From Longimicrobiales bacterium (lineage in GTDB: Bacteria > Gemmatimonadota > Gemmatimonadetes > Longimicrobiales > Gaopeijiaceae): a DNA stretch of 64,000 bases. This document shows, in pieces, positions 45,070 to 56,913 of this stretch; positions within the stretch are counted from its first letter, which is position 1, and every line of letters begins with the position of its first letter. Where the stretch lies: NCBI GenBank assembly GCA_028823235.1, contig JAPKBW010000007.1:83012-147011 (forward strand). Direction: 5' to 3'. A model generated the notes under the pieces. It was not told where the DNA came from, did no database searches, and saw only the letters and a program-made list of their open reading frames with translations. A program made the position numbers and the translations under genes.

Positions 45070-45281
45070 TGTCGGCTGTCGAGAAGATCAGGGAGACCCG
45101 CACCTTCGTCGGGGAGTGCTGGGTTGAACTGCAGAAGGTTACCTGGCCGGATTTCGATCAACTCCGGTCTGCAACGCTGGTTGTGCTGGCGTTTACAGTT
45201 GCGGTGTCCGGTGTCATCTGGCTGATGGATAAGGCCGCCAGCTGGGTCCTCAACGGCGTCATGCGCCTCTTCGGAGCCTAG
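45069..45281 (+). CDS. secE: Preprotein translocase subunit SecE
   Basis: Essential clamp subunit of SecYEG. 70 aa, the short one-helix form: an amphipathic N-terminus with the conserved ELQKVTWPDFDQL motif, then one membrane helix (TLVVLAFTVAVSGVIWLMD). GTG at 45069 overlaps the rpmG stop. Followed by nusG 9 bases on. Confidence 0.93.
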   Translation: MSAVEKIRETRTFVGECWVELQKVTWPDFDQLRSATLVVLAFTVAVSGVIWLMDKAASWVLNGVMRLFGA

Positions 45282-45290
45282 AGAGAGATC

Positions 45291-45833
45291 ATGTCCGATG
45301 CCCGTTGGTACGCTGTCCAGTCCTATTCCGGACACGAGAACAAGGTCCAGAGGCAGGTTCAACTCCGGATCGACGAGGACCCCGGGTACGAGGGTGAAGA
45401 TGAATTGCTGGACGTTCTGGTCCCGACACAGGAAGTGCTTGAGATCCGGAACGGAAAGCGGGTGACCGTCACGCGGCGGCTCTACCCGGGATATGTGCTG
45501 GTCCACATGAAGCTGAATGAACGGACCTCCCACGCGATCAACAACATTCAGGGCGTGATCAAATTTGTTGGCTCGGGCAAGTCTCCTCAGCCCCTGCGCG
45601 ATGAAGAGATCAACAAAATTCTCGGCGTCGAAATCGAGTCCGAGAGCAAGACACAGGAGGAGATCCCCTTCCACATCGATCAGGTCGTTGAAGTTACCAA
45701 GGGCCCGTTCACGGAGTTCAGCGGAACGGTGCAGGCGGTCTACCCAGACAAGGGCAAGGTCAAAGTGGAAGTGTCGCTCTTCGGTCGGCCGACTTCCGTC
45801 GAGCTCGACTACACGGATTTGAAGGGATACTAG
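45291..45833 (+). CDS. nusG: Transcription termination/antitermination protein NusG
   Basis: Binds RNA polymerase and links it to Rho or the ribosome. 180 aa. NGN domain with WYAVQSYSGHENKV at the start and RLYPGYVLVHM, then the KOW motif KGPFTEFSGTVQAVYPDKGKVKV near residue 130. Length and order (secE-nusG-rplK) are standard. Confidence 0.96.
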   Translation: MSDARWYAVQSYSGHENKVQRQVQLRIDEDPGYEGEDELLDVLVPTQEVLEIRNGKRVTVTRRLYPGYVLVHMKLNERTSHAINNIQGVIKFVGSGKSPQPLRDEEINKILGVEIESESKTQEEIPFHIDQVVEVTKGPFTEFSGTVQAVYPDKGKVKVEVSLFGRPTSVELDYTDLKGY

Positions 45834-45842
45834 GGCAGAGTT

Positions 45843-46268
45843 ATGGCCAAGAAAGTCATCGGTTTCATCAAGCTCCATGTGCCCGGTGGGCAGGCGAATC
45901 CGGCACCCCCGGTGGGTCCGGCGCTCGGTCAGCACGGCGTCAACATCATGGAGTTCTGTAAGCAGTTCAACGCGAAGACTTCGGACAAGCAGGGTCTGAC
46001 GATCCCGGTTGAAATCACGGTCTACGCAGATCGCTCTTTCACGTTCATCACCAAGACGCCTCCGGCTGCGGTGTTGATCAAGAAAGCGATCAATCTTGGG
46101 AAGGGTTCTAGTGAACCCAACCGGGAAAAGGTCGGCACGATTACGCGCGCGCAGCTCGCGGAAATCGCCGAAACCAAGATGGAAGATCTCAACGCGAACC
46201 ACCTAGACGCTGCAGTAGAGATGATTGCTGGAACTGCGCGTTCGATGGGTGTCGTCGTAGAGGGATAG
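45843..46268 (+). CDS. rplK: 50S ribosomal protein L11
   Basis: 141 aa. [21 protein letters not shown] at the N-terminus and the C-terminal 23S-binding domain (TKMEDLNA and GTARSMGV) are intact. It forms the GTPase-associated centre and the thiostrepton target. ATG at 45843 is 9 bases after nusG. Two hairpins lie between it and rplA. Confidence 0.97.
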   Translation: MAKKVIGFIKLHVPGGQANPAPPVGPALGQHGVNIMEFCKQFNAKTSDKQGLTIPVEITVYADRSFTFITKTPPAAVLIKKAINLGKGSSEPNREKVGTITRAQLAEIAETKMEDLNANHLDAAVEMIAGTARSMGVVVEG

Positions 46269-46273
46269 CACCT

Positions 46274-46326
46274 GGGGTCGAATGACCCCGCCCGCCGTAC
46301 CACCGACTGAGAGCCGTCAGCGGTGG
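46274..46326 (+). promoter_or_regulatory. Two hairpins between rplK and rplA
   Basis: GGGGTC/GACCCC (46274-46279 with 46284-46289) is followed by CCACCG/CGGTGG (46300-46305 with 46321-46326) enclosing CTGA/TCAG. Neither has a T-run. By analogy L1 may bind its own mRNA in such operons, but I cannot match its binding site here. RNA processing is another option. Confidence 0.35.
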
Positions 46327-46357
46327 GAGGGTAAACCAACCGGCTCGATAAGACAGG

Positions 46358-47053
46358 ATGCCAAAGACAGGAAAGCGCTACGCATCGGCCAGTTCGGCCG
46401 TCCCAAGTGGTGCAAAATTGGCTCCGGACGATGCGGTGAAGCTTGTTAAAGAGCTCGCCTCGGCGAAATTCGATGAATCTGTCGATATTTCAGTTCGTCT
46501 CGGAGTCGATCCCCGCAAGGCGGATCAGCTGGTTCGGGGCACCGTAGTCCTCCCTCACGGAACGGGTAAGTCCGTTCGTGTTCTGGTCATTGCCCAGGGT
46601 GAGAAGGAAGCGGAAGCCAAGGAGGCCGGAGCTGATTTCGTCGGGGTCGAGTTCGTAGAGAAGATTCAGGAAGGGTGGCTGGACTTCGACGTCTGTGTCG
46701 CCACGCCCGATCTCATGGGTAAGGTGGGACCGCTCGGTCGCATGCTGGGCCCACGCGGATTGATGCCTACACCTAAGGCCGGGACCGTGACGTTCGACGT
46801 CGCCCGGGCCGTGTCGGAGATCAAGGCTGGTAAGATCGAATTCCGTGTCGACAAGATGGGGAATGTGCATGCACCCGTCGGGAAGGCCTCCTTCTCGGAG
46901 GACCAGTTGAGCGATAATCTTGGCGCATTCATGGATCAGATCGTGAGGGCCAGGCCGTCGGCTGCGAAGGGTACGTACCTGAAGAGTGTGACGGTCTCGA
47001 GCACCATGGGCCCGGGTGTTTCAATTGACCCGAATCTGTACAGGAGGGGCTAG
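46358..47053 (+). CDS. rplA: 50S ribosomal protein L1
   Basis: 231 aa. Core segments [21 protein letters not shown] ([11 protein letters not shown]), [17 protein letters not shown], the [20 protein letters not shown] signature and the KAGTVTFD segment are all present. Part of the L1 stalk and, in other bacteria, repressor of its own operon. Stop shares a base with the GTG of rplJ. Confidence 0.97.
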   Translation: MPKTGKRYASASSAVPSGAKLAPDDAVKLVKELASAKFDESVDISVRLGVDPRKADQLVRGTVVLPHGTGKSVRVLVIAQGEKEAEAKEAGADFVGVEFVEKIQEGWLDFDVCVATPDLMGKVGPLGRMLGPRGLMPTPKAGTVTFDVARAVSEIKAGKIEFRVDKMGNVHAPVGKASFSEDQLSDNLGAFMDQIVRARPSAAKGTYLKSVTVSSTMGPGVSIDPNLYRRG

Positions 47054-47583
47054 TGGATCGCTCACGCAAAGAGGCCATGCTCGCCGCCGTCCAGGAGCGT
47101 ATCGATCGTGCTCCGGTTCTGTACTTGACGGACTTTACAGGTCTGAACGTCAAGGCGATGACCGAGCTGCGTACTTCGCTTCGAAAAAACGGTGCGGAGT
47201 ACATGGTCGTGAAGAACCGGCTGGCCAAGCGAATCTTCGCGCAGTCGGAAACGCTGCCGGACATCAGCGAAAGCCTCGTCGGGCCGACCGGGTTCGTCTT
47301 TGGCTACGAGGATGCCGCGGCGACTGCTAAAGCGCTTAGCGACTTCGCGAAGGATCATGACGAGAAACCTGCCTTCAAGTTGGGCGTCATGGAGAACAAG
47401 ATTCTCCAGCCCGAGCAGGTAGAAAAGATCGCAAAGCTTCCGCCCAGAGAGCAGTTGCTTTCCGAGCTGGCCGGGGCCCTCGAGGCACCGATGGCCATGC
47501 TCGCGACAGCACTCGAAGCGAAGCTGCAGGAGACGGCAGGTCTGCTCGATGCACTCAAGGAAGAGCGCATAGAGGCCGGTTGA
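47053..47583 (+). CDS. rplJ: 50S ribosomal protein L10
   Basis: 176 aa. N-terminal rRNA-binding domain with VLYLTDFTGLNVKAMTELR and YMVVKNRLAKR; C-terminal helix (LSELAGALEAPMAMLATAL) binds L12 dimers. GTG at 47053 overlaps the rplA stop; this leaves no room for a separate L10 leader as seen in E. coli, so autoregulation by L10, if present, must work within rplA. Confidence 0.96.
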   Translation: MDRSRKEAMLAAVQERIDRAPVLYLTDFTGLNVKAMTELRTSLRKNGAEYMVVKNRLAKRIFAQSETLPDISESLVGPTGFVFGYEDAAATAKALSDFAKDHDEKPAFKLGVMENKILQPEQVEKIAKLPPREQLLSELAGALEAPMAMLATALEAKLQETAGLLDALKEERIEAG

Positions 47584-47688
47584 AGCCCGCATTCCGGGCA
47601 TGTAGGTGGGACGCGGGCGCGTCTCTGGTAATCACAGGGTCAACTCAATTGCCGTCATAGACTGGCAAGAATCAGGAGAACAGGAACA

Positions 47689-48063
47689 ATGGCGAATCAC
47701 GAAGAGCTGCTCGAAACCATCGGCGGCATGACCGTTCTCGAGCTCTCCGAGTTCGTTGACGCCTTCAAGGATAAGTTCAACGTCACAGCGATGGCGGCTC
47801 CGGTCGCGGTTGCTGGTGGAGCGGCTGGTGGTGAAGCTGCTGCTGAGGAGAAAGATGAATTCGACGTCGTCCTAGAGGGCATTGGCGACAAAAAGATCCA
47901 GGTCATCAAGGTGGTGCGTGAGCTCACCGGTCTGGGTCTCAAGGAGGCTAAGGAAGTTGTCGACAGCGCTCCGAGCACCGTGAAGGAAGCGGCTACGAAG
48001 GCCGAGGCCGAGGAGATGAAGGCCAAGCTCGAGGGCGTCGGCGCGGCCGTCGCACTCAAGTAG
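47689..48063 (+). CDS. rplL: 50S ribosomal protein L7/L12
   Basis: 124 aa. N-terminal dimerisation domain, an Ala/Gly/Glu hinge ([20 protein letters not shown]) and the C-terminal factor-binding domain with [20 protein letters not shown]. Recruits translation GTPases. AGGAG precedes its ATG. A 105-base gap separates it from rplJ and 209 bases lie before rpoB. Confidence 0.97.
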   Translation: MANHEELLETIGGMTVLELSEFVDAFKDKFNVTAMAAPVAVAGGAAGGEAAAEEKDEFDVVLEGIGDKKIQVIKVVRELTGLGLKEAKEVVDSAPSTVKEAATKAEAEEMKAKLEGVGAAVALK

Positions 48064-48128
48064 TAGAACCGGAGCGAGCCGCTTGGCGGCACACGCACTG
48101 GGCGCGGCCATCGGCCGCGTGACATTTC

Positions 48129-48197
48129 GGGTTTGTGCAGGTCCCGGCTACGGACGCCCTCTCTGGATGGGTATGTCCGTAGTCCGGGGTTTGTGCA
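48129..48197 (+). promoter_or_regulatory. Hairpin flanked by direct repeats in the rplL-rpoB spacer
   Basis: An 8-bp stem CTACGGAC/GTCCGTAG (48148-48155 and 48175-48182), extended by CCGG/CCGG, is flanked on both sides by the 11-base word GGGTTTGTGCA (48129-48139 and 48187-48197). No T-run follows. E. coli has an attenuator and an RNase III site in the same spacer; this element could be a processing or attenuation site. Confidence 0.5.
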
Positions 48198-48272
48198 CTT
48201 ATCCCGTATTGCACACCAAACACGCCACTCGTCCGAATTCTCGGGCGGGTTCGTAAGGAAGGGGGACGCACG

Positions 48273-51200
48273 TTGGAACTGCGCAAAGACAACCGACCGA
48301 TCTTGAACTTCGCAAAGCTCAAGTCCGTCATGCCGATGCCCAATCTGCTCGATGTTCAGCTTCGGTCGTTCGAGAAGCTGGTTGAGCCTGATCTACAGGA
48401 TCAGTGGGACTTCGGTCTTGATCGGGTGTTCGGCGAGATATTTCCGATTGAGGACGTCAACGAGCACTTCTTGCTCGAGTACGTCTCCTCAGGGTTGGGT
48501 GAGCCGAAGTATTCCGTAGAGGAATGCATTGAGCGGGACATGACGTATTCTGCTCCGCTCAAGGCGACGCTTCGACTTATCATCTTCGAGCAGCCGGAAG
48601 TAGAAGAGCCGGAACTCAAGAAGAAGAAGAAAAAGAAGAAAAAGTCGATCCCGGTCGAAGATCGGGTCGTCCAGGACATCATCGAGAAGGAAGTCTATCT
48701 CGGTGACCTGCCTCTTCTTACGGAGCTGGGCACCTTTGTCGTCAACGGTGCTGAGCGCGTCGTGGTGAGTCAGCTGCATCGCTCCCCGGGCGTGGTCTTT
48801 GAAGAGAACATTCATCCCAACGGGACGAAGCTTTACAGCTCGCGGATCATCCCCTTCCGTGGATCCTGGGTCGAGTTCACACTCGACATCAACGATGTGT
48901 GCTACGTGCACATTGACAAGAAGAAGAAGTTCCCGGCCACGGCCCTACTGCGTGCCCTGGGATACAGCAGCGACGCCGACATTTTCAACCTCTACTACAG
49001 AGTAGAGACGATTAAGCTCGGCAAGCTGACCGACGAGAAGAAAGTAGAGATTGAAGGCAAGGTGATCGCCGAGGAATTCGTCGATCCCGAGACCGGCGAG
49101 ATCCTCATCGAAAACGGTGAGGAAATCGAAGAAGAGGTCATCGAGATTCTTGAGCGTTTGGGCGTGAAGAAACTCAAGATATACGTCAGTGATCGTGACG
49201 CGCTCCGCGGTGAGAGCCCCATGATCAAGAACACGATCAAGAAGGACCCGACCGATAACGAGGCGGAGGCGCTGCACGCCATCTACTCGCTGCTTCGTCC
49301 GGGCGATGCGCCGAACATCGAGACCGCCCGCGAGGCGCTCGAGCGCGTGTTTTTCAACCCGAAGCGTTACGATCTCGGCCGTGTCGGTCGTTACAAGATC
49401 AATCAGCGTTTGGGTCTCGACACACCGCGCAATCAGACCGTCCTGACCAAGACTGACTTCGTTCGAATCATTGGGAATCTGATCGAACTGAACGAGGGTC
49501 GCGGGTTCACAGACGACATCGACCATCTGGGCAACCGCCGGGTGCGCACGGTGGGTGAGTTGATCGCCAACCAGTTCAGCGTCGGCCTGAGCCGTATGGC
49601 GCGTTTGGTGAAGGAGCGCATGTCGATCAACAACGATCCTGAAAAGATCAATATCGACGACCTGGTCAACGCGCGGACGGTGTCCGCGGTGATCCAGGCG
49701 TTCTTCGGATCCAGTCAGCTCAGCCAGTTCATGGATCAGACCAATCCGTTGGCTGAGATGACGCACAAGCGTCGCCTCTCCGCCCTCGGACCGGGTGGCC
49801 TGACACGTGAGCGTGCCGGCTTCGAAGTCCGCGATGTGCACTATTCGCACTACGGCCGCATGTGTCCGATCGAGACGCCTGAGGGTCCGAACATCGGACT
49901 CATTACGTCCCTGACGACCCATGCGCGAATCAATGATCTCGGATTCGTTGAGACCCCGTACCGGAAGGTGAAGAAGGGCAAGGTCACGACCGAGATCGAG
50001 TGGCTTTCAGCGAACGAAGAAGAAGAGGCACATATTGCCCAGGCCAACGCCCCCGTCGACGACAAGGGCAACTTCGAGAACGAATACGTTCTATGTCGGG
50101 CACGTGGTGACTTCCCGCTCCTTAAGCCTGAAGCCATCGAATACATGGACGTCGCGCCCGCCCAGTTGGTCTCCGTGGCAGCGGCGTTGATTCCGTTCCT
50201 CGAGCACGATGACGCCAACCGCGCGCTCATGGGTTCGAACATGCAGCGCCAGGCCGTTCCTCTTCTGTATCCCGATGCTCCGCTGGTCGGTACGGGCCTT
50301 GAAGCAAAGGTCGCCTCCGATTCGGGTGCCGTGATTTCGGCACTCCGAGGGGGAACCGTGGCCCATGTGACTGCGGACGAGATCGTTGTCGATACTGGCA
50401 CGGTCGTGCTTGACGGAAAAGAAGAACCGCTCGCGAAGTTGTCGCAGTACGATCGCTATCGTCTCCGAAAATACTGGAGGACAAACCAGAACACCGCGAT
50501 CAATCAGCGCCCGTTGGTGAAGATAGGAGAGGATATCCAACCGGGTGACGTGATTGCCGACGGACCCAGCACAGACTCAGGAGAACTCGCGCTCGGTCGC
50601 AATCTGCTCGTCGCGTTTATGCCTTGGTATGGCTCGAATTTTGAGGATGCCATCGTCCTCAGTGAAAAACTCGTGAAGGAAGATGTCTTCACCTCGATCC
50701 ACATTCAGGAGCTAGAACTCCATGTCCGCGACACCAAGCGTGGCATGGAGGAGATCACCCGAGAGATCCCGAACGTGGCGGAAGAGAGCCTCGCGGATCT
50801 GGACGAGCGCGGAATTATCCGCGTCGGAGCTCGGGTGAAGGCCGCTGACATCCTGGTGGGAAAAATCACGCCCAAGGGCGAGACGGAGCTTTCTCCGGAA
50901 GAGAAGCTCCTGACCGCGATCTTCGGTGAGAAGGCGAAAGACGTGAAGGACTCGTCGCTGCGCGTGCCTCCTGGCATGACAGGGACAATCATCGACGTGA
51001 AGATCTTCTCGCGACGGATCGACGATCCACTTCTCGAGAAGGAACACGGTGCTAAAATCGGTGACCTCCGCGCCCTCGAGCGTGAAGAGATTCAGCGGAT
51101 CAACGCAGCGCGGGACGATGAACTGCGTGCATCGCTGGCCCGCCAGACAGTCGCCCTGATGTTGAAGAAGGGTACGGTCGAACCGATCATGGACGAGGGC

Positions 51201-52511
51201 ACGAAGCTCTCCAAGGACGCCATCGGCGGCATCGTGTTCCGGAAGGTCGATCTCTCGACTTTCAAGGTCCAGAACAAGGCAGCGAGCGAACGGGTGCGTC
51301 GCGTCATCGACGAAGCCTCCGGGCGCGTGCTGCGGGTGAAGGAGAAGACTGAGGAGCAGATTGACAAGGTCTTCCAACCGGATGAACTGCCTCCGGGCGT
51401 CGTTCAGCTGGTGAAGGTCTACGTGGCCGAAAAGCGCAAAATCTCGGTCGGGGACAAGATGGCGGGACGCCACGGAAACAAGGGCATCATCGCCCGGATC
51501 GTGCCAGAAGAGGAGATGCCGTTCCTCCCCGATGGCACTCCCGTGGACATCGTTCTCAATCCGCTTGGCGTGCCGTCACGAATGAACGTCGGTCAAGTCT
51601 TGGAGACACACCTCGGGTGGGTCGGCCGGACCCTCGGTTTCGAGGCTAAGACTCCGGTCTTCCAAGGTGCAACGGAGAATGAGGTCGGCGCCCTGCTCAA
51701 GCTGGCTGGCCTTAAGTGGGTCGATCAGTCATTGGGTCTCAAGGCAAAATCGCCGACTGGACTCGGTGACATCGAGTCCATGACCCGCATCGCGAGTCAG
51801 CTTCCGGTAATCATGGCCGGGGGGGATGGCGATGAGAGCGGCGATAGCCGACACACCCACGGAATCGGCCAGTCGCTCGATGCCTACCTCGGTATCAAGC
51901 TCGCCAAGAAGGACGAGAAGTTCTTCGGGAAGCTCATCAAATTCGTACTCGACGCCGCAGAGGAACTTGCTGCGCGGTCTGATAAGAAAGTGAGCGACTT
52001 ATTTCCGGCGATCCAAAAGCTGAAGGGTCGGGCCACGGTGAAGTCCGGCCTTGATGACGCGGTCGCTGAATTGCTAGAGCACGCTGAGATTTTCGCCAAC
52101 GGAAAGATCTGGCTGAGGGATGGACGGAGTGGTCGACGCTTCGACTTCCCGGTCACAGTTGGTGCGATCTACATGCTCAAGCTGAGCCATCTCGTGGACG
52201 ACAAGATCCACGCGCGGTCGATCGGGCCATACTCGCTCGTGACGCAGCAGCCGCTGGCTGGTAAGGCCCAGTTCGGTGGGCAGCGCTTTGGTGAGATGGA
52301 GGTGTGGGCACTTGAGGCATACGGTGCCGCGCACACACTCCAGGAGATTCTCACCGTGAAGTCGGACGACGTGCAGGGTCGCTCGAAGGTCTATGAGGCC
52401 ATCGTGAAGGGTGACAACCTGCCGAAACCGGGCATTCCGGAGTCGTTCAACGTACTCGTGAAGGAACTACAGGCTCTCGGCCTGAGCGTAACGCTCGGGG
52501 AGGAAGAGTAA
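48273..52511 (+). CDS. rpoB: DNA-directed RNA polymerase subunit beta
   Basis: 1412 aa. Marks: the rifampicin region [21 protein letters not shown], the [17 protein letters not shown] core, GYNFEDAI-like [12 protein letters not shown], and the C-terminal [13 protein letters not shown] and [17 protein letters not shown]. The Asp of the rifampicin region is wild-type-like (DQTNPL), so no obvious resistance change at that position. TTG at 48273 follows AAGGAAGGGGG; no ATG is available. A run of nine lysines (residues 116-124) lies in the lobe region after an acidic stretch, which is unusual. The stop is directly followed by the ATG of rpoC. Confidence 0.97.
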   Translation: MELRKDNRPILNFAKLKSVMPMPNLLDVQLRSFEKLVEPDLQDQWDFGLDRVFGEIFPIEDVNEHFLLEYVSSGLGEPKYSVEECIERDMTYSAPLKATLRLIIFEQPEVEEPELKKKKKKKKKSIPVEDRVVQDIIEKEVYLGDLPLLTELGTFVVNGAERVVVSQLHRSPGVVFEENIHPNGTKLYSSRIIPFRGSWVEFTLDINDVCYVHIDKKKKFPATALLRALGYSSDADIFNLYYRVETIKLGKLTDEKKVEIEGKVIAEEFVDPETGEILIENGEEIEEEVIEILERLGVKKLKIYVSDRDALRGESPMIKNTIKKDPTDNEAEALHAIYSLLRPGDAPNIETAREALERVFFNPKRYDLGRVGRYKINQRLGLDTPRNQTVLTKTDFVRIIGNLIELNEGRGFTDDIDHLGNRRVRTVGELIANQFSVGLSRMARLVKERMSINNDPEKINIDDLVNARTVSAVIQAFFGSSQLSQFMDQTNPLAEMTHKRRLSALGPGGLTRERAGFEVRDVHYSHYGRMCPIETPEGPNIGLITSLTTHARINDLGFVETPYRKVKKGKVTTEIEWLSANEEEEAHIAQANAPVDDKGNFENEYVLCRARGDFPLLKPEAIEYMDVAPAQLVSVAAALIPFLEHDDANRALMGSNMQRQAVPLLYPDAPLVGTGLEAKVASDSGAVISALRGGTVAHVTADEIVVDTGTVVLDGKEEPLAKLSQYDRYRLRKYWRTNQNTAINQRPLVKIGEDIQPGDVIADGPSTDSGELALGRNLLVAFMPWYGSNFEDAIVLSEKLVKEDVFTSIHIQELELHVRDTKRGMEEITREIPNVAEESLADLDERGIIRVGARVKAADILVGKITPKGETELSPEEKLLTAIFGEKAKDVKDSSLRVPPGMTGTIIDVKIFSRRIDDPLLEKEHGAKIGDLRALEREEIQRINAARDDELRASLARQTVALMLKKGTVEPIMDEGTKLSKDAIGGIVFRKVDLSTFKVQNKAASERVRRVIDEASGRVLRVKEKTEEQIDKVFQPDELPPGVVQLVKVYVAEKRKISVGDKMAGRHGNKGIIARIVPEEEMPFLPDGTPVDIVLNPLGVPSRMNVGQVLETHLGWVGRTLGFEAKTPVFQGATENEVGALLKLAGLKWVDQSLGLKAKSPTGLGDIESMTRIASQLPVIMAGGDGDESGDSRHTHGIGQSLDAYLGIKLAKKDEKFFGKLIKFVLDAAEELAARSDKKVSDLFPAIQKLKGRATVKSGLDDAVAELLEHAEIFANGKIWLRDGRSGRRFDFPVTVGAIYMLKLSHLVDDKIHARSIGPYSLVTQQPLAGKAQFGGQRFGEMEVWALEAYGAAHTLQEILTVKSDDVQGRSKVYEAIVKGDNLPKPGIPESFNVLVKELQALGLSVTLGEEE

Positions 52512-55500
52512 ATGATCGATTTCCCCAGGACCGGCGAGCAGCGCACGTCGGACTTTGAATTCATTCAGGTGAAGCTTGCTTCACCCGATGAGATCCGCTC
52601 ATGGTCCTTCGGCGAGGTAATCAAGCCGGAGACGATCAACTACCGTTCCTTCAAGCCGGAGCGGGATGGGCTCTTTTGTGAGCGTATCTTTGGGCCGGTG
52701 AAGGATTGGGAGTGCCACTGCGGAAAGTTCAAACGCATTCGCTTCCGCGGGCACGTCTGCGACCGGTGCGGCGTCGAAGTCACGCTGTCCAAGGTCCGCC
52801 GCGAACGCATGGGACACATTGAGCTGGCTGTGCCAGTTGCGCACATCTGGTTCTTCAAGACGCTCCCGAGTCAGTTGGGTTACCTGCTCGGCATGACACT
52901 GCGTGACCTCGAGAAGGTCATCTACTACGCAGCGTATGTCGTTACGAACCCCGGCAAACAGGAAGTCGAGTTCCAGCAGCTGCTGGATGAAGACGAGTTT
53001 TACGACCTGCGTGTGAAGGCCCGTGAAGAGGGTGATGAGCGGTTCAAGGCAGAGATCGGTGCCGAAGCCGCACGCACCCTCCTCCGGATGCTCGACGACC
53101 CGGATAAGAAGAAGATCAAGGATCGCAATGCGGATGGTCGCGGGCTCGACCGTCTTGCGGAGTGGCTCCGGCACGAGATCCTCCACGAGACCTCCCAGCA
53201 CCGTAAGAAAAAGAAGTTAAAGAGGCTGAAGGTCGTGGATGCGCTCCGTACGTCGGGCGACACACCCGATAAGCGTAATAAGCCCGAGTGGATGATTCTG
53301 GATGTGGTTCCGGTCATTCCGCCGGATTTGCGTCCGCTAGTGCCGCTCGATGGTGGTCGTTTCGCGACGTCTGATCTGAACGATCTGTATCGTCGGGTCA
53401 TCAACCGGAACAACCGCCTTAAGAAACTCATCGACATGCGCGCCCCGGAGGTCATTCTCCGCAACGAGAAGCGCATGTTGCAGGAGGCTGTTGACGCACT
53501 CTTCGACAACGGACGTCGGTCGAAGGCGATCCGTGGTCGAGGGAAACGCCCACTCAAGTCTCTCAGCGACATGCTGAAGGGCAAGCAGGGTCGTTTCCGG
53601 CAAAACCTGCTCGGAAAGCGTGTCGACTACTCCGGACGTTCGGTAATTGTCGTCGGCCCGGAACTAAAGCTGCATCAGTGCGGGTTGCCCAAGGCCATGG
53701 CGGTCGAACTGTTCAAGCCGTTCATCATCCATGAGCTTGAAAAGCGCGGTGAAGCCGAGACGGTGAAGCGCGCCAAAAAGATCGTAGAGCAGAATGACCC
53801 GAAGGTGTACGAGGTCCTCGAAGACATCATCAAGGACCACCCGGTTCTGTTGAACCGGGCGCCGACGCTCCACCGACTCGGTATCCAGGCTTTCGAGCCG
53901 GTACTGGTTGAGGGTAAGGCGATCCGCGTGCATCCGCTCGTATGTGCGGCGTTCAACGCCGACTTCGACGGTGATCAGATGGCGGTTCACCTGCCGCTGT
54001 CGTTTGAAGCGCAGCTCGAGGCTCGTGTCCTCATGCTTTCCTCAAACAACATCCTGTTGCCGTCGAACGGTCGACCGGTCGCGGCGCCGACGCAGGACAT
54101 AGTCATCGGGTCCTACTATCTGACCGCCCCGGGACTTCGGATCACAGGCCTAGAGCGGACTTTCAACGACTCGAGCGTCGCGAAGGCTCGTAAGGAGAAG
54201 GCCGACAAGGAACTCAACGAGATCTTTAAGGACGGACCTCGTTACTCCTCTTACGCCGATGTCGAGATGGCGTTGGCCAGTGAGATGGTGGTGTTTCAGA
54301 CGCCCTGCTGGTATTGGGTGTCGAAAGATTTCGGAGGACCTGAGGGTCGGGACGCTCGATGGGAGCGTACGACGGTCGGTCGCGTCCTCTTCAACTCGAT
54401 CGTTCCCGTTGAACTCGGCTTCCTGAACCGCACGTTCGGGAAGAAAGAGCTTGGCGATCTGGTGTTCGAGTGCTTCACGGAGACCGGCATGGGCCGGACC
54501 AGCGAGTTCCTGGACGCGATCAAAGATTTTGGGTTCCGGTATGCCACGATGGGTGGCATCAGCGTCGGGATCGAAGATCTCGAAGTGCCACATGAGAAGC
54601 GTGAGATCCTCGCTGAGGCTGACGAGCAGATAGCGCGCTTCCAGAAGGCTTACGCGAGTGGCTTCATCTCGAACGGCGAGCGTTACAACAAGGTCATCGA
54701 TACCTGGACCCACGCGAACAACGATGTAGCGGACGCGATGGTGCGCCACCTGGAGCACTCACACGACGGCTTCAACCCGGTGTACATGATGATGGCATCC
54801 GGTGCCCGTGGTAATCGGGACCAGATGCGTCAGTTGGCGGGCATGCGCGGCCTGATGGCCAAGCCTCAGAAGAAGCTCACTGGTGGTATCGGTGAGATCA
54901 TCGAGAGTCCGATCAAATCCAACTTCCGCGAAGGACTCACTGTAGTGGAGTACTTCATCTCCACTCATGGCGCGCGGAAGGGCTTGGCCGATACAGCACT
55001 TAAGACGGCAGATGCTGGATACCTGACACGTCGTCTCGTCGACGTCGCGCAGGATATGACGATCACGACCGAGGATTGTGGGACGATCCTCGGACTCGAG
55101 ATGACTGCGCTGAAGGAAGGCGAAGACATCATTGAGCCGCTCGCTGATCGAATCGTAGGTAATGTGGCGCTGGATGATGTTTACGACCCGATCGATGGTG
55201 AGCTCATCGTCGAGGCTTCTGCGCTGATCCTAGAAGACCAGGCTGACGCGATCGAGGAGGCAGGATTGCAAATGGTCCGCATCCGCTCCGTGCTCACGTG
55301 TGAAGCAACGCGTGGACTGTGCCAGATGTGTTATGGCCGAAATCTCGCGACCATGAAGAAGGTCGATGAGGGCGAGGCCGTTGGTATTCTGGCCGCGCAG
55401 TCCATCGGTGAACCGGGTACGCAGCTCACGTTGCGGACGTTCCACATCGGTGGTACCGCATCACGTATTGCTGCGCAGACACAGCGGAAGTCGAAAATCG

Positions 55501-56816
55501 ACGGCCACGCCGCACTTGATCGTGTGACGATCGTGGAGACACCGGACGCGACACGGATCGTGACCTCAAGAGAAGGTGAGATCCTGCTCAAGACCCCGGC
55601 GGGAGCCGTACGGAGTCGCTTGGCGGTTCCGTATGGTGCGAAGTTGTCGATTGCGGAGGGTCAGCACATCAAGGCCGGCGACCTGTTGTTTAGCTGGGAT
55701 CCGTACTCGGAGCCTATGGTGGCTGACTCGAAGGGTGTTATCGAGTTCCACGACGTCGTAGAAGACATGACGATGCGGGAGGAACTGGATGAGTCTACCG
55801 GGCGTCGTCAGATGACGATCATCGAAGATCGGGAGAAGAAGCTCCACCCGATGATCATCATTAAGAAACCTGGAAAGAAGGACGAAAAGCTGCGCGAGTT
55901 CATCGTTCCGGTGGGAGCGCAGCTCACGGTCCAAAATGGCGCTGAGGTCGAACTCGGTGACACCATCGCGAAGATCAGTCGCGAGGTATACAAGACGAGT
56001 GACATTACCGGGGGTCTTCCGCGAGTTGCCGAGCTCTTTGAGGCACGTCGGCCGAAGGATCCGGCGGTCATCACGGAGATCGATGGTGAGATCAGCTTCG
56101 GAGATATCAAGCGTGGTAAGCGCCAGATCCACGTGACGCCCGATCAGGGAGAGCAGCGGACCTACGACGTCCCAGTCGGGAAGCACATGCGAGTCCACAC
56201 AGGCGATGTCGTGCGAGCTGGTGACCGTATCTCTGAGGGGCCGGTTAACCCTCACGACATCTTGGCCATTAAGGGACCAAGGGCGGTGCAAGAGTACCTG
56301 CTGAACGAAATTCAGGAGGTCTACCGGCTCCAGGGCGTGAAGATCAACGACAAGCACATCGGGGTGATAGTTCGCCAGATGCTGCAGAAAGTCCGTGTGA
56401 TGCATGCTGGTGACACGTCGCTGCTCGAAGGTGAGAACGTGGATCGCACTGCGTTCCGGCGCGTGAATACGGCTGCGATTTCCGACGGCAAGCAGCCGGC
56501 ACGTAGTGAGCCACTTCTACTGGGAATCACGAAGGCCAGTCTCACCACCGAATCCTTTATATCGGCTGCTTCCTTCCAGGAGACCACCCGGGTGCTCACC
56601 GATGCTGCAGTCCGCGGCGCGCGTGATGAACTGAGGGGCCTGAAGGAGAACATCATCATCGGTCACCTGATTCCGGCGGGAACCGGTATCCACCGATTCC
56701 AAAACGTCGAATTCATGGTCGAGCAGTCGTTCTACGATGAAGAGATCGTTCCGCTTTCCGAAGCTGGAGAGTTGGCTGGTCTCGGGGCTGATGGCGAGGA
56801 GATCGCGAAGCTTTAG
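52512..56816 (+). CDS. rpoC: DNA-directed RNA polymerase subunit beta'
   Basis: 1434 aa. Zinc site 1 in CHCGKFK ... CDRCGVEV, the catalytic Mg-binding [16 protein letters not shown], the bridge/trigger region MRGLMAKP with the [18 protein letters not shown] segment, and zinc site 2 ([17 protein letters not shown]). C-terminal part is complete through EAGELAGLG. No spacer from rpoB. A strong terminator lies 27 bases after its stop. Confidence 0.98.
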   Translation: MIDFPRTGEQRTSDFEFIQVKLASPDEIRSWSFGEVIKPETINYRSFKPERDGLFCERIFGPVKDWECHCGKFKRIRFRGHVCDRCGVEVTLSKVRRERMGHIELAVPVAHIWFFKTLPSQLGYLLGMTLRDLEKVIYYAAYVVTNPGKQEVEFQQLLDEDEFYDLRVKAREEGDERFKAEIGAEAARTLLRMLDDPDKKKIKDRNADGRGLDRLAEWLRHEILHETSQHRKKKKLKRLKVVDALRTSGDTPDKRNKPEWMILDVVPVIPPDLRPLVPLDGGRFATSDLNDLYRRVINRNNRLKKLIDMRAPEVILRNEKRMLQEAVDALFDNGRRSKAIRGRGKRPLKSLSDMLKGKQGRFRQNLLGKRVDYSGRSVIVVGPELKLHQCGLPKAMAVELFKPFIIHELEKRGEAETVKRAKKIVEQNDPKVYEVLEDIIKDHPVLLNRAPTLHRLGIQAFEPVLVEGKAIRVHPLVCAAFNADFDGDQMAVHLPLSFEAQLEARVLMLSSNNILLPSNGRPVAAPTQDIVIGSYYLTAPGLRITGLERTFNDSSVAKARKEKADKELNEIFKDGPRYSSYADVEMALASEMVVFQTPCWYWVSKDFGGPEGRDARWERTTVGRVLFNSIVPVELGFLNRTFGKKELGDLVFECFTETGMGRTSEFLDAIKDFGFRYATMGGISVGIEDLEVPHEKREILAEADEQIARFQKAYASGFISNGERYNKVIDTWTHANNDVADAMVRHLEHSHDGFNPVYMMMASGARGNRDQMRQLAGMRGLMAKPQKKLTGGIGEIIESPIKSNFREGLTVVEYFISTHGARKGLADTALKTADAGYLTRRLVDVAQDMTITTEDCGTILGLEMTALKEGEDIIEPLADRIVGNVALDDVYDPIDGELIVEASALILEDQADAIEEAGLQMVRIRSVLTCEATRGLCQMCYGRNLATMKKVDEGEAVGILAAQSIGEPGTQLTLRTFHIGGTASRIAAQTQRKSKIDGHAALDRVTIVETPDATRIVTSREGEILLKTPAGAVRSRLAVPYGAKLSIAEGQHIKAGDLLFSWDPYSEPMVADSKGVIEFHDVVEDMTMREELDESTGRRQMTIIEDREKKLHPMIIIKKPGKKDEKLREFIVPVGAQLTVQNGAEVELGDTIAKISREVYKTSDITGGLPRVAELFEARRPKDPAVITEIDGEISFGDIKRGKRQIHVTPDQGEQRTYDVPVGKHMRVHTGDVVRAGDRISEGPVNPHDILAIKGPRAVQEYLLNEIQEVYRLQGVKINDKHIGVIVRQMLQKVRVMHAGDTSLLEGENVDRTAFRRVNTAAISDGKQPARSEPLLLGITKASLTTESFISAASFQETTRVLTDAAVRGARDELRGLKENIIIGHLIPAGTGIHRFQNVEFMVEQSFYDEEIVPLSEAGELAGLGADGEEIAKL

Positions 56817-56842
56817 TCGGGAACTGCCCTGCGGGGCGTTGG

Positions 56843-56881
56843 AAAAAGACCCGGGTCGCTGTTGCGGCTCGGGTCTTTTTA
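56843..56881 (+). terminator. Intrinsic terminator of the rif operon
   Basis: GACCCGGGTCGC pairs with GCGGCTCGGGTC (56848-56859 and 56864-56875, imperfect inner part) with flanking A5 and T5 runs, so it could end transcripts from either side. It sits between rpoC and uridine kinase, whose ATG is only about 33 bases on. Confidence 0.92.
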
Positions 56882-56913
56882 TCTTGGGTATCCAGGTGAT
56901 GGAGCGGAGGGAC

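Noticed and set aside
48945..49922. 325-aa minus-strand open frame inside rpoB
   Set aside because: It lies wholly antisense to a certain rpoB. The residues are the usual His/Asp/Val-rich shadow of a high-GC gene, with no known domain or ribosome site.
55566..56405. 279-aa minus-strand frame opposite rpoC
   Set aside because: Antisense to conserved rpoC sequence with no recognisable motif.
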